Source: Proteromonas lacertae
Lineage: Eukaryota > Sar > Bigyra > Opalinata > Proteromonadidae
Assembly (NCBI GenBank): GCA_002245135.1
Contig: NGBS01001164.1
Coordinates: 124,001 to 188,000, forward strand
Length of the DNA: 64,000 bases
Direction: 5' to 3'
Shown here: positions 1 through 10,299 of the stretch, in pieces
How the letters are laid out: the number at the start of each line of letters is the position of its first letter
How positions within the stretch are numbered: the stretch's first letter is position 1
Notes under the pieces: model-generated
What the model saw: the letters and a program-made list of their open reading frames with translations, nothing else
What the model was told of the DNA's origin: nothing
Databases searched by the model: none
Translations under genes and position numbers: made by a program

Positions 1-1787
1 TTAAATTAGATGTTGTTACGATTACAGGAGGATATGCATTTTTAAACGATTTAGAACATACAGCTGATAAAACAGTTTATACATTTAAAGTATATTTCCA
101 AGATGTTGAGCCAACATATTTATCTATAGAAGAAGGAGTAATTCATGATATTCATAACAATAAAATATCTGAATCTGAATTGTTTTTATTACCAAGATAT
201 GATAATAATAAGTTAATATCATTTATTCCATCAACTGGTTTAAATGGAATTCCATTTTATGCAAATCCTTGGGAAGGAAAAGCTAGATCCAATATCTTTG
301 TTACATTTTCAGTCAAATGTGAATATAGTTCTGGTATTGGATTTAGTTCAAGTATGTATAACAGTAAAACTGATGACTTATATGAAATAGAATTAGGAGC
401 TCAACAAAACATGAAAACAACATTAAGGAAAGGTTTGAATCAGAAAGTGGTAGAAACTTCAGAAGGTGCAATTTGTGAGGGTTTTGAAAATGAAGTTAAA
501 TTGTGGGCTAAATATGAAAAAGGAGTAATACAGATAGGTAAAGGAGAAACAGTAGAAGAGAATACATTCTTAGAATATGTAGATAGATCTCCACTATCAA
601 TAAAATACATTTACTTTACCACTTATTTATATGAAGCTACTTTTTTAAACATTAATATTGGCCCAAATGATTTAATTGCCCCATCATTAGAAATATTAGA
701 TATTTGGGGAGTATTTGATTCAATAAGAGGTAGTTACAGATTATCAACAAATGGTAGTTTATGGTGTGCAAGTCTTATATTCCCTTCAAATAGACCAAAT
801 AGTGAATATATTATAGAAAAAGGAAATCGTACAAATATTGGTATTACACCAGTGGATATGGTATTAACAGGATTAATGACAGGATCAAAATATGATGTTT
901 GGTGTTATGCTGAAGATGATAAAGGTGTTTCAATAACAGTAGATAATGCAAATGAGGTAAGAAGAATTGTAACAATTCCAGGTGGAACTAAATATCCAAT
1001 AATAACAATATTATACATCAAAGGAAGAAAAGATTCAATTTATATTGATTTTAAATTAGACAGATCAGGATATTTCTACGCATTAGCAGTAAAAAGCGGA
1101 AGTAAAACTCCTACTATCGAACAGATTAAAGAGAAAGGTATAAACGTAATTTGCACGATATATGATGAATTAGCTGTGTCTATTTTGCATTTAGAAACAA
1201 TGACTTATTATGATGTATATTTCTACTCAGAAACAATGTTTGGTGATGGAGCTCCAATTGATTATGTTATTCAGAATATGAGAACTGTTAGAACTGATGG
1301 TAGTTGTCCATCTTATGATGGTAAAGAATGCAATGATCATGGTTTATGTGATGATGGTATATGTATGTGTGAATTTGGCTATCATAAAGCTGATTGTTCA
1401 GGAGTATGTCCAGGTTTGACTGAAGATAATGAATGTAGCGGAAATGGCTTTTGTATAGTAAGTGCAATTGGTTATGCAGAATGTGTTTGTAATCAATTTT
1501 ATTATGGAATGGACTGTACAATTCATTGTCCAAATGATGGAAAAAGTGAATGTGGAGGTACAACCAGAGGAACTTGTAATACAGAAACAGGTGAATGTAA
1601 ATGCAAAAAAGGATACAAAGGATATAATTGTGCTGATGAGACATTGAGTGTAGGAGCAATAGTAGGAATAGTTATTGGAGTTGTTGCAATTTTAATAATA
1701 GCATTAGTAGTGTTTTATTTATTCAAAACTCCAATTAGCATAAGATTAAAAGAGAAAAAAGAAAATGAATATTCAATGTTTGTTTAA
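1..1787 (+). CDS. EGF-repeat type I membrane protein (3' part)
   Basis: The frame is open from base 3, so the gene starts before the window; 594 codons are visible and no intron is needed. The first two thirds look like beta-sandwich (fibronectin-III-like) modules, with recurring YDVWCYAEDDKG- and YYDVYFYSE-type strands. Bases about 1299-1640 encode three EGF/tenascin-like cysteine modules (for example CNDHGLCDDGICMC and CKCKKGYKGYNC). A single hydrophobic membrane segment follows at about 1656-1731, then a short basic tail ending in EYSMFV. This predicts a surface receptor or adhesion protein with extracellular EGF repeats. The ligand is unknown, and the signal peptide lies outside the window. 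Confidence 0.8.
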   Translation, partial: KLDVVTITGGYAFLNDLEHTADKTVYTFKVYFQDVEPTYLSIEEGVIHDIHNNKISESELFLLPRYDNNKLISFIPSTGLNGIPFYANPWEGKARSNIFVTFSVKCEYSSGIGFSSSMYNSKTDDLYEIELGAQQNMKTTLRKGLNQKVVETSEGAICEGFENEVKLWAKYEKGVIQIGKGETVEENTFLEYVDRSPLSIKYIYFTTYLYEATFLNINIGPNDLIAPSLEILDIWGVFDSIRGSYRLSTNGSLWCASLIFPSNRPNSEYIIEKGNRTNIGITPVDMVLTGLMTGSKYDVWCYAEDDKGVSITVDNANEVRRIVTIPGGTKYPIITILYIKGRKDSIYIDFKLDRSGYFYALAVKSGSKTPTIEQIKEKGINVICTIYDELAVSILHLETMTYYDVYFYSETMFGDGAPIDYVIQNMRTVRTDGSCPSYDGKECNDHGLCDDGICMCEFGYHKADCSGVCPGLTEDNECSGNGFCIVSAIGYAECVCNQFYYGMDCTIHCPNDGKSECGGTTRGTCNTETGECKCKKGYKGYNCADETLSVGAIVGIVIGVVAILIIALVVFYLFKTPISIRLKEKKENEYSMFV

Positions 1788-1839
1788 CTAATTATTATTG
1801 TTTTATTATAAATATATAAATATATATATATTATCTATC

Positions 1840-3168
1840 CTAATAGCTCTTGGTGGAAAAAATCAACGAATCTCTAACTAATTTATCTCCTTCTTCATTA
1901 GATATTGGTGTAATCTCATCTAAATAGCTATCGATAATAGCTATATCATGTAATCTAATAATTGGCATAAAATATTTCTGAATTTCTTTATGTTTTTCAT
2001 CATCATTTGAGGTTATAGAAATAACATCTCTTCTAATATAATTTCTACTTTCATCATCTCTAAAATCAAATTCATCTTCTGCTTCTATATAATATTCATT
2101 CTCTGGTACAATAATATAGCCAGGAGGAAACATAATTCCAGGACTTTCATAAAAGAAATAATTCTGAATTTTAAATAACTTCCCTTCATTATTTACAACA
2201 AATAAAATGTTATGATTTAAACTCCAAAATATTTTTCTTATTCCTCCTCCTTCTATATCTTTCATCATTATCTCTTTATTTAATTTTGTATTAAATATAT
2301 ATACTCTTGATTGTTCATTTTCAAACACACAAGCATGATAATCTGCTTTATAAGATAAACAACAATATTTTATAGTTACATTTAGCTTAGGCTCACTTTC
2401 GCTTATTTTAATATAACTACTGTTATCATTATTATCATTATATTCTTCTTCTTCTTCTTCTTTTAATGAATAATGAATGATTAAACTGTTTATGATAATT
2501 AAAAAATGATTCATGTTGGATGGATTAAAAACTACTAAAGGATAAGTATCATTTGTTTCTATTTCTAATAATTGAGATGATAATGTAATATGGTTAATTA
2601 GATTTATTATTTGCAATTCATTTGTACATGTAAGTGATATTACGTTATTTGTATCTTTAAAAAATTCTATGAATATTTGAATCATTTCATCGATTAAAAA
2701 GATAGTTGAATGTTCTTCCAAATTATATATTTCACTTGTATCTTTTGCTTTTAGAAAGCATAAAGATGGATTGTAATGATTTACTTGTATTGATGTGTAT
2801 TGTCGTGATAATCTAAAGGTAAATTAAAATATTATAAATAAATACTCAGACAATACGGCAACTGTTCTGTTTACTATATTATACTTCATTAATACAGTTT
2901 GACATAACAACAATATTGAATTATCATCTATAAAGTCAATATCAATTATTTCATCATTTGTAATGCTATATGTCGATATACTATATATCAGAAGAAATCT
3001 AATTCGTATATCGTAAATTTTTATATTATCTCCATCAAATACTAACATGGTTAGTGGATTAGGCTTTATTTTTGGTACAATTACACATTTACCTATTTCT
3101 TCTAAAGACATAAGCTGCCCGCCTTCTATATTTTCTTGAAAACAGTTCTGTGGAATGCACTGTGACAT
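1840..3168 (-). CDS. RBBP5/Swd1-like WD40 protein (COMPASS subunit)
   Basis: Two exons (intron 2813-2845) give 431 aa. WD-like blades are weak, but the order of late motifs matches RBBP5. A final blade (KYCCLSYKADYHACVF ... IFNTKLNKEI ... IFWSLNHNILFVVNNEGKLF) is followed by the acidic hinge ENEYYIEAEDEFDFRDDE, then DVISITSNDD and YFMPII. In RBBP5 this hinge and tail bind ASH2L and WDR5 in the H3K4 methyltransferase complex. The N-terminal exon carries another blade-like strand set. Divergence is high, so another nuclear WD protein is possible. It is transcribed divergently from the CSN5 gene, with 123 bp between the start codons. Confidence 0.5.
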
Positions 3169-3291
3169 TTTATAATTTCATAATGTTTGAAAGAAACAAG
3201 CCTTTTGACTTTTTTCTTTTTCGCTGTAAAATCGATCTAGAGAGTATTATTGGATTTTAGATATATATTTTTGTTAGAGTAAATAACTAAT

Positions 3292-4426
3292 ATGAGCAGT
3301 GATATTACTGATCAATTTTATAAAATCGATGAGAAAAAACTGCGAGATGTAAGAGATGGGAATAAATTAAACTATAAAAATAAGTATGATATTCATACAA
3401 TATATTAATAGACCAGAATTTATCCAAAAAGTCTACATTTCCGCTATTGCAGCAATGAAGATGGTATGTAGTTTATAATATAATGTTTTTAGCTTATTCA
3501 TGCACAAGAGGGTGTAGAGAATGGTATTAAGTCCAGTTCCACTCATCAACCAATTGAAGTTATGGGTTTGCTGATAGGTCAGCCAAATCTCAATAATCCA
3601 CGTGAATTAATTGTATCTGATGCATTTCCTCTTCCAATTACTGGCGCAGAGACAAGGGTAGTTGCAGATGATAATGAAGTAACTAATTATATGATTAACC
3701 TATCCAATCAAGTAACATCAATTCGTAAGCAGTTTATTATGGGATGGTACCACAGTCACCCCTTCGATTTGGATAAAGATAGTCATTGTTTCTTGAGTGG
3801 AACAGATGTAGGAACACAATTACGTTGGCAATTAACTGAAGATCACAATGGTAATCCATTTGTTGCATTAGTTGTATATGTTCTATTCTATTTCCTTAGA
3901 TTGATCCTCAAAGATCAAATTTCCTAAAGATTCCAGTAATTGAGGCATTTAGAGTTTATAGACCTGATTATAATGGTAGACCTGATGAATTAGTAGCACC
4001 TGATATGAAAAAGCACGAATCAAAAGAAACAATTGTACAAAGATGGGGTGAGAATTATAATAGATATTACACATTCCCAGTTCAGATATATTCCTCTAAT
4101 TTGAACCGTCAATTGTTAAAGTCAATGACAGAGAAATTTTTGTGGATGAGAGTGTTATGTTTTACTCCGTTAGTAGATGATCAAGTATTTTATAATTGAA
4201 TTATATTTTATTAATATAGTCACAAGATCGTTTAATTGAGAGAATAATGGGAGTAGAAACGAATTTAAAACCATTTGATGAAGGATCAACAGCTAGTGAT
4301 TATAAAGTTAAAACTGCATTACCTATAGCTCAAAATAACAGTCGTGGTTTATCAGAAGATTTATTAAAATTGAAAACTACAGAAAAATTGAAGGAATATA
4401 TCTTTAATGAGAGAATTGATGCTTAA
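3292..4426 (+). CDS. CSN5: COP9 signalosome subunit 5 (JAMM deneddylase)
   Basis: Five exons (introns 3384-3411, 3464-3492, 3874-3899, 4185-4219) give 338 aa, close to the usual CSN5 length. The MPN core is clear: VYISAIAAMKMLIHA, IEVMGLLIG with the conserved Glu, then GWYHSHP and LSGTDVGTQ, which supply the two His, Ser and Asp of the JAMM zinc site. Downstream IDPQRS and FRVYRPDY are typical of CSN5. The enzyme removes Nedd8 from cullins within the COP9 signalosome. Odd point: between HSH and the metal-binding Asp there are 15 residues, where animal, plant and yeast CSN5 have 10; the extra residues lie in PFDLDKDSHCF. A role in an Rpn11-type complex is less likely, given the downstream residues. 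Confidence 0.88.
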
Positions 4427-4549
4427 ACAATGATGTTATATCTATATTATTATTTTAGTATAAATTGAATTATTGTTTTTGGTAAAAGATGGTGTTAAAA
4501 AATATAATTCTTTCATAAATTTATAAATCTTTATATATAAATAAAATAA

Positions 4550-6919
4550 TTACAAGTTATTATCGTTATTAGAATCTAAATAATTTGAAGCCATATATCT
4601 TCTCTTTATATCCTCATTATTATTTCCATTCATCATCACATCATCAAGTTTTCGCTTGTGACTATAATTAATTTTACCACCTTTACCACTCATCCTTCTC
4701 ATTCCATTATTATTAATATCTTCATCTTCTTCATCATTAACTAATGCATTATTATTAACATCATCTTCATCATCATCAACACTTCCTCTTCCTACACCAT
4801 TTCCAATAACATCATCTTCATCATCTTCCTCCTCCTCTTCTTCTTCTCCTCCATCTCCACCATCTTCATCATCATCTTCTTCTTCTTCACCTCCTTCTTC
4901 AACTACTTGATTTACTATCTGTTGTACTTGTTGATATACTATTTGATCTTCTGATAATGGAGGTGGATGACTTATCAATGAATCACTCATTATTGGATCA
5001 TCCATTCCTATATTTATTAAATTATTATTATTATTATTATTATTATTTATCAACATGTTTGGATTATTCAAATACATCATCTTCTGCTGTTGATGTAGTT
5101 GTTGTCTTTGCTGTTGATGCTGCTGCTGTAATTGATATTGTTGTTGCTGTTGTTGTTGTAGAAGCATTGTAGCTTGATCATCATTTATTAATATCATTCC
5201 ACTTTGATCAGTAATAATTGGATTGTTATTACCATTATCTAACATACTATCTACAATCATAGGATTTGGATTATTAGATAGTAACATGCTATTGTTATTA
5301 TTAACCAAAATATCATCATTATTACTATATATATTATTCATTCCCAGACTTATATTATTATTATTATTGCTATTGGTATTTGAGGGAGTTAATCTAATAG
5401 GTGAAGGAGGTATCATTAACACTGATCCATTACCAATAGAATTTGAACCTGTTGGACTTAATAAATTATTTCTATCAAACGTAGCTTGATCACTTGCATG
5501 CAGTTTCATACCTTGAATAAATGAATTTTTAATGATTTCTTCTTGTTCTGGAGTTAATGGAATACCTTCTTTTATTGCTCTTCTTTTTTCTCTTCGTAAA
5601 TGTGAATTTACCATTTCTTGGATTATTTCATTATTATATTCATGTTCTGGTGCTGTCATTTGATGGGAAAATGTAAAATACTATTAAAATATGATTATAA
5701 AGTAATAATATACTTGTTGACTTGGTGTTACAGCAGGTGATGGATTAAATTCCATTGATATAATATTATCATTTGGATTATTCACAATTGGTAAACCAGT
5801 AACAGGATCAATTTGAGGAATATCAATAATAGGAGTAGTTGACCTTTGTTTTATTGTATTTACACTTCCTAGTAAAGATTCATTATTATCATTTAAATAT
5901 TGTTGTTGCTGCTGTTGTTGCTGTTGTTGCTGTTGCTGTTGTCGACGTTGTTGATGATTCATAGATAGTGAATATGAATTAGACATTGATGACCTTGTAT
6001 TGTGTGCTTTTTGAGAAGATGAAGATGATAAACTATTGGAATAATTACTATTGTTTGAATGAGATTTGAGTATTGATGAAGATACTTTCTGATTCAAACT
6101 TGGAACATTTGTAGATGAATTGGAAGTTGATGATGTTGATGATGAAGATGTAGCAGCATTCACGGTAGAAGATGATGCTACTGCTGCGCCGGCGGCAGCA
6201 ACGGCAGTAGCAGATGCAGTTAAAGATGCAGTATTGATATATACACTAGGAGTAGACTTTTCCATTTTTCTATTTTTCTTTCTCATTGTTGAATTCCATC
6301 TATTCTTAATCGCATTATCACTTCTACCAGGTAATAACTTCGCTATTTCTGTCCATTTATTACCTAATTGTTCATGTGCTGATAATAATATTCTATCTTC
6401 TTCTTCAGTCCAATCAGATCGTGTTAAAGTTGGATCTAATTGATTGTACCATCTATCTCTACATTGTTTACCTATTCTACCTGGTATTAGACTGGCTATT
6501 TCACTCCATTTGGTCATTCCGCTTTGAACACACTTTATAATTATCTCATCTTCTTCTTTTGTCCATCTTCCTTTGATTAAACCTGGTTTTAGGACTTTTT
6601 GCCATCTATGCAAACATTGAACATCAGTTCGTGTATTTTTTAAATATTCTTCGGCAATTCTTTTCCAGTTTCTATTTAAATTTAATTATTTAATAAAAAT
6701 CTAATACTTTACTCCCAAAGCGTTTACTCCTTCCTGCAACAAGCAATCTTCTTCAGCAGTCCATTTTCCTCCAAATGATTCTGCAAGGTTTCTTACATAT
6801 TCCCTTACACTATAATAGACATATATATACTTTGATGATTCATCTGGAACTATTGAACCTATTGTTCGTATTCCTCTCGTATATTTTGCTCTCCCAGCAG
6901 CTGCTCTTTTTAGATCCAT
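4550..6919 (-). CDS. Three-repeat (R1R2R3) Myb transcription factor
   Basis: Three exons (introns 6672-6707 and 5681-5713) give 766 aa. R1 ([10 protein letters not shown] ... [15 protein letters not shown]), R2 ([13 protein letters not shown] ... [15 protein letters not shown]) and R3 ([13 protein letters not shown] ... [15 protein letters not shown]) follow one another and match animal c-Myb closely, including DNA-contact residues of helix 3. The remainder is low complexity: Ala/Ser, poly-Gln at about 5903-5942, poly-Asn at about 5020-5046, and Asp/Glu runs near 4820-4900. A short conserved-looking block, [21 protein letters not shown], starts the last exon. It is probably a sequence-specific nuclear regulator, perhaps of cell-cycle genes as in c-Myb/MuvB. 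Within exon 1, a further in-frame 21-nt intron-like stretch (GTATATATATG...TAG) could also be removed. Confidence 0.88.
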
Positions 6920-7052
6920 CTCCTATTACTATTAGAATGATTAGATAAATACCTTGGATTTTAATAATGCGGATTCTGACATATATTAATATATACTATT
7001 TTTACAATACAATTAAAAATCTAAAAGAAATTTGATATTTATATTTGAGGTG

Positions 7053-7352
7053 TCAAGCTTTTATAAACGTTACACTTATTTTTTTGATAAATGTGTGTTT
7101 TAAGAGAAGCATTACTTCATAGAGAAGAAAGATTCGGTTATTATGTTTGTTTCTTTGATTTATATATGATAAAACACCACTAATTTTTAACCAAAAAATA
7201 ATTATGTCTTTTGATCTTGTTAAATGCTTATTATTGCGTTCTTCATCGCAAAAATAGTAAATTAACAGGTGTAAAACATCTCTATCACCAATATCAAGTT
7301 TTTTGTAAATTGGGCTTGAAGGTTTGACATTTTCATTTGAAATTTTTCCCAA
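7053..7352 (-). CDS. Hypothetical small protein (uncertain)
   Basis: A 99-codon ORF starting MGKISNENVKPSSPIYKKLD. The first about 56 residues have a coding-like composition (KKLDIGDRDVLHLLIYYFCD); the rest is less convincing and may include an unrecognised intron. No family is recognised. Its ATG lies only 19 bases from the ATG of the divergent gene at 7372, which argues that one of the two starts, or this ORF altogether, is wrong. It could instead be 5' leader sequence of either neighbour. Confidence 0.25.
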   Translation of the reverse strand: MGKISNENVKPSSPIYKKLDIGDRDVLHLLIYYFCDEERNNKHLTRSKDIIIFWLKISGVLSYINQRNKHNNRIFLLYEVMLLLKHTFIKKISVTFIKA

Positions 7353-7371
7353 TTTCTCGTTATAGAAAAGG

Positions 7372-7913
7372 ATGCAAAACAGTTCACTAAGTTTTTATTT
7401 TTTATTATTTATTAGACTTTTTGTTGTAGCAAATGCTCAGCATAATTCTGCTGCTATTGCCAAAGTATAACCACTTTTTTTGTAATTACTTCCTTTAGCA
7501 AATTGCTCAGTTGAATATGACAATTGAATATTGGGGAAGTGACCCAGAACCAGTGTTTGTCAATTCTGTTCCACAAGAGTATTTATTTATTTACAAATAT
7601 TTAATAGAGGTTGGACAGGCGATCATCCAGGGATAGTTCCAGAAAATGACGATAGTGCCGAATTTAACTTTGAAATATTCCCTTACAATGACAATCCACC
7701 AACTATTGAAAATATCGCTGTATCTCAAGCTGAAAGTGCAGAAAATTACAGTGTAATTATTCAACCAAGAGTTACATTACATTACCCCATTAATAAACCT
7801 GGTAGAGAAGCGGATGATAAAGCGATATATGGTTCTCTTACAGTAGATTACTTATGTTATAGTGAAGGATCAGCAACAGTGTTAGTATCAATCTTCTTCA
7901 AATACAAAGCATT

Positions 7914-7975
<62 letters not shown>

Positions 7976-10054
7976 TGAATAGAAGTTCATATATCGCTAC
8001 TTTCAGTTGGAAAAAGAAGTGCGCACCTGGTCCAATCCCGGGATTAACAATCTATGAGAAAGGAAGTAACGGAAGAATGATTGTTCAAGATGGTTATGTT
8101 GATGCAATGTATGATGCAGGTAGTGATTTAAAAGCAAAAGAAGATAAAGGAACTATGAATTATTTCACTGTAGTAAGAGAAGGAGAATATCAATTTGTAC
8201 CAATTGAGTGGAGTTATGAAGTTGGAAATAAGAATTTATCTATTACTTTATCAGGAGACGCTACTGATGATCCAGTTCCAGATAGTATTTACATATATAT
8301 AATTATCAATATAAATAGAAGCTTCAACCGTATTAGAAATCTTATACGAAGGTAAAAACGATATTACAACAACAGTTACTATAATAGGAACAATAACAGT
8401 TGATGAAGAAGTTAGAAGTTTCTCATTCTCATGGAAGAAAACTTACAGTCAAGGTCCAGTTCCTGGTTTTGATATATTATCAGGTTCTCTACATTTTAGT
8501 GATAATTATGCAATTGTTAGTGATGGTATAGTACAGCCACTTTATTTACCAGATAATTCTCGTAAAGTTGTATTAAGTGGAAGTGAAGCATGTATTAATT
8601 TATATATAAGAGGAAGGTTTAATAGTGTCAATTATACTGAGATTAATTTCCAATCTGATTCTACAAGATTGACAATATTTAAATATGGTGATGCTCAAAG
8701 GGGAGGTGTTGGTAAGAGAAGTGAATTATTATCAGTATGTCATGAGTGTAAAGCATCTGGTAGACACAATGTGATTGGTACAGTTACAGGAATTGATAAT
8801 TTAATCAGTCCAATTACATTTGCTTATGAAAAAGAATGTAATGTTGGTAAATATTTAGTTGATATTACTCCAGGAATGTTTGTCCCACATAGAAGTGATT
8901 ATTATGCAGTTAAAAATGGTAAAACTCAACCAGCTTATGGATTTAAGAATCCAACAGTTAAAGCCAGATGGGATGAAGATAAGACTCGATTCTATATGAC
9001 TTCTATAAATAGTTTTGATATTCATCAACCAACTATATATGCATTATATCCTTTTTCTTTCTTTTCTTTCTATTTTTTTATGATTTTTTTTCTTTAACTG
9101 TTGTTGTGTTTTTTTACAGCTGAACAAACTGTATTAGATCCAACTGTATCTGTAATTGGTCATGATGTCACTGAGAATATAATACATGTAGATGCTGATG
9201 GTCCATCAATCGTATTAGAAGTTACTTATTCATGCATTCAAAAAGGTGAATTTCAAGTAATAATGGAAATAAAGTCTGATGGTGGTGAAGAAGGCAATAT
9301 AGTTTTCTCTTGGATTAAAGTGTGTAGACCACATAGCTTTTCTTTCTCTGTTGGTACTTCGTTAGATAGTATGCTTGCTATGATAAATGGAGATAATATA
9401 TCATTTTTTATTTATTTATTTTTTAATTATGTTTTTCTTAATGATTTTGTAAGTTGATCCTAGTATATTATCATTAGCTAAAAATGTAATTGAAGATGGT
9501 GAAGTAAAACCAGAATACTCTAATGAAAAACCATCTGCTGCTGTTACAAGACAAGAATTGGAATCTCGATTTTATATAGCAATATCATTTTTTTTAAATA
9601 ATAATAATATTTTTATGTATCTATTCCTTAATGATTAGTTTAATCAAGAGAAAATTCAACATTGTTATTACATCGTCCACCTACTGTTGTAGTTCAAAAT
9701 CATAAGATATTAGATGCACAATTATTAGGTGATGCTGATGTAAAGAATGGTGTGTCTTTAACAACTAATCCAAAAGAAATTATAGTGAATTATAAGTGCA
9801 AAAAGAGTGGTATATCTAAAGTCGATATTAACTTATTCATTGGTCCAAGTGGTTTACAATATATTCCCATTACATTTAGTGTGATGAAGAATTGTAGAGA
9901 TCCAACCCATTGGAACATTAGATTGCTGAAAGATGTGGTATTATGTGTTGCTATAGTAGTTATATTATTACTGTTATTCCCTTATATAAAATCTTATGGA
10001 AGAAAATGTTGTAAATTCCCTGCAAAGAAGCATGTCTTGGATAAAGATGTATAG
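7372..10054 (+). CDS. Modular type I membrane protein, unrecognised family
   Basis: Eight exons give 775 aa. Introns: 7465-7498, 7579-7607, 7914-7982, 8285-8318, 9046-9117 (AT-AC, see separate entry), 9369-9453 and 9617-9648. An N-terminal signal peptide (SFYFLLFIRLFVVANA) is followed by about four repeated beta-rich modules. Each module has a strand ending in F-x-W-K-x-x-C (TFSWKKKC, FSFSWKKTY, ITFAYEKEC, IVFSWIKVC) and an adjacent V-x-Y-x-C strand. A transmembrane helix near 9940-9990 (LCVAIVVILLLLF) and a short Cys/Lys-rich tail end the protein. It is probably a cell-surface or secretory-pathway protein; the ligand is unknown. The 69-nt third intron is almost entirely a TAT repeat. Exon ends around introns five to seven are the least certain part. 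Confidence 0.65.
7914..7982 (+). repeat. (TAT)n microsatellite filling an intron
   Basis: After GT, about 18 uninterrupted TAT units occupy nearly the whole intron, which ends in TATATTGAATAG. Typical introns here are about 30 nt, so the repeat has roughly doubled this one. Without splicing it would read as a poly-Tyr run. Such tracts slip, so length variation among strains is likely. Confidence 0.85.
9046..9117 (+). other. Probable U12-type AT-AC intron
   Basis: The 72-nt intron begins ATATCCTTTT, a full match to the U12-type AT-AC 5' splice site. It has TTCTTTAACT about 20 nt before the end, close to the U12 branch site TTCCTTAAC, and it ends TTTTTTTAC. Removing it keeps the frame (phase 2, joined codon TTA). 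The competing GT-AG choice, 9012-9119, needs the poor donor GTTTTGAT, unlike almost all other donors in the window. Confidence 0.6.
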
Positions 10055-10299
10055 AGTAGTAAAAATCTAATTGAGTTTTGATATGATTATTTTTATTATT
10101 TTTGAAATTGTGTTTATATAGATTCATTTTTTAATTTAAAACGAATATATTATTTTGAAGTAAAAATCAGTAAGATAATTAAAATACTATTTAGAGATAT
10201 TTTCATATATTAGTAGAATAAAAATTAGTTGGGATTTTAGAAGAAGAAAATACATTTAAAAAATAGATATATTAATTAGGTTATAATAATAAATGTTAT

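Noticed and set aside
9398..9455. AT-AA U12-type intron (ATATCATTTTT, TTTCTTAAT) in the modular membrane protein
   Set aside because: A GT-AG intron 9369-9453 with a normal GTATGC donor keeps the frame and gives better alignment between protein modules; the U12-like pieces then lie inside it.
9582..9643. AT-AA U12-type intron with TTCCTTAAT near 9624-9632
   Set aside because: In frame only with an AA end. GT-AG 9617-9648 also fits, so I kept the canonical pair; RNA data could reverse this.
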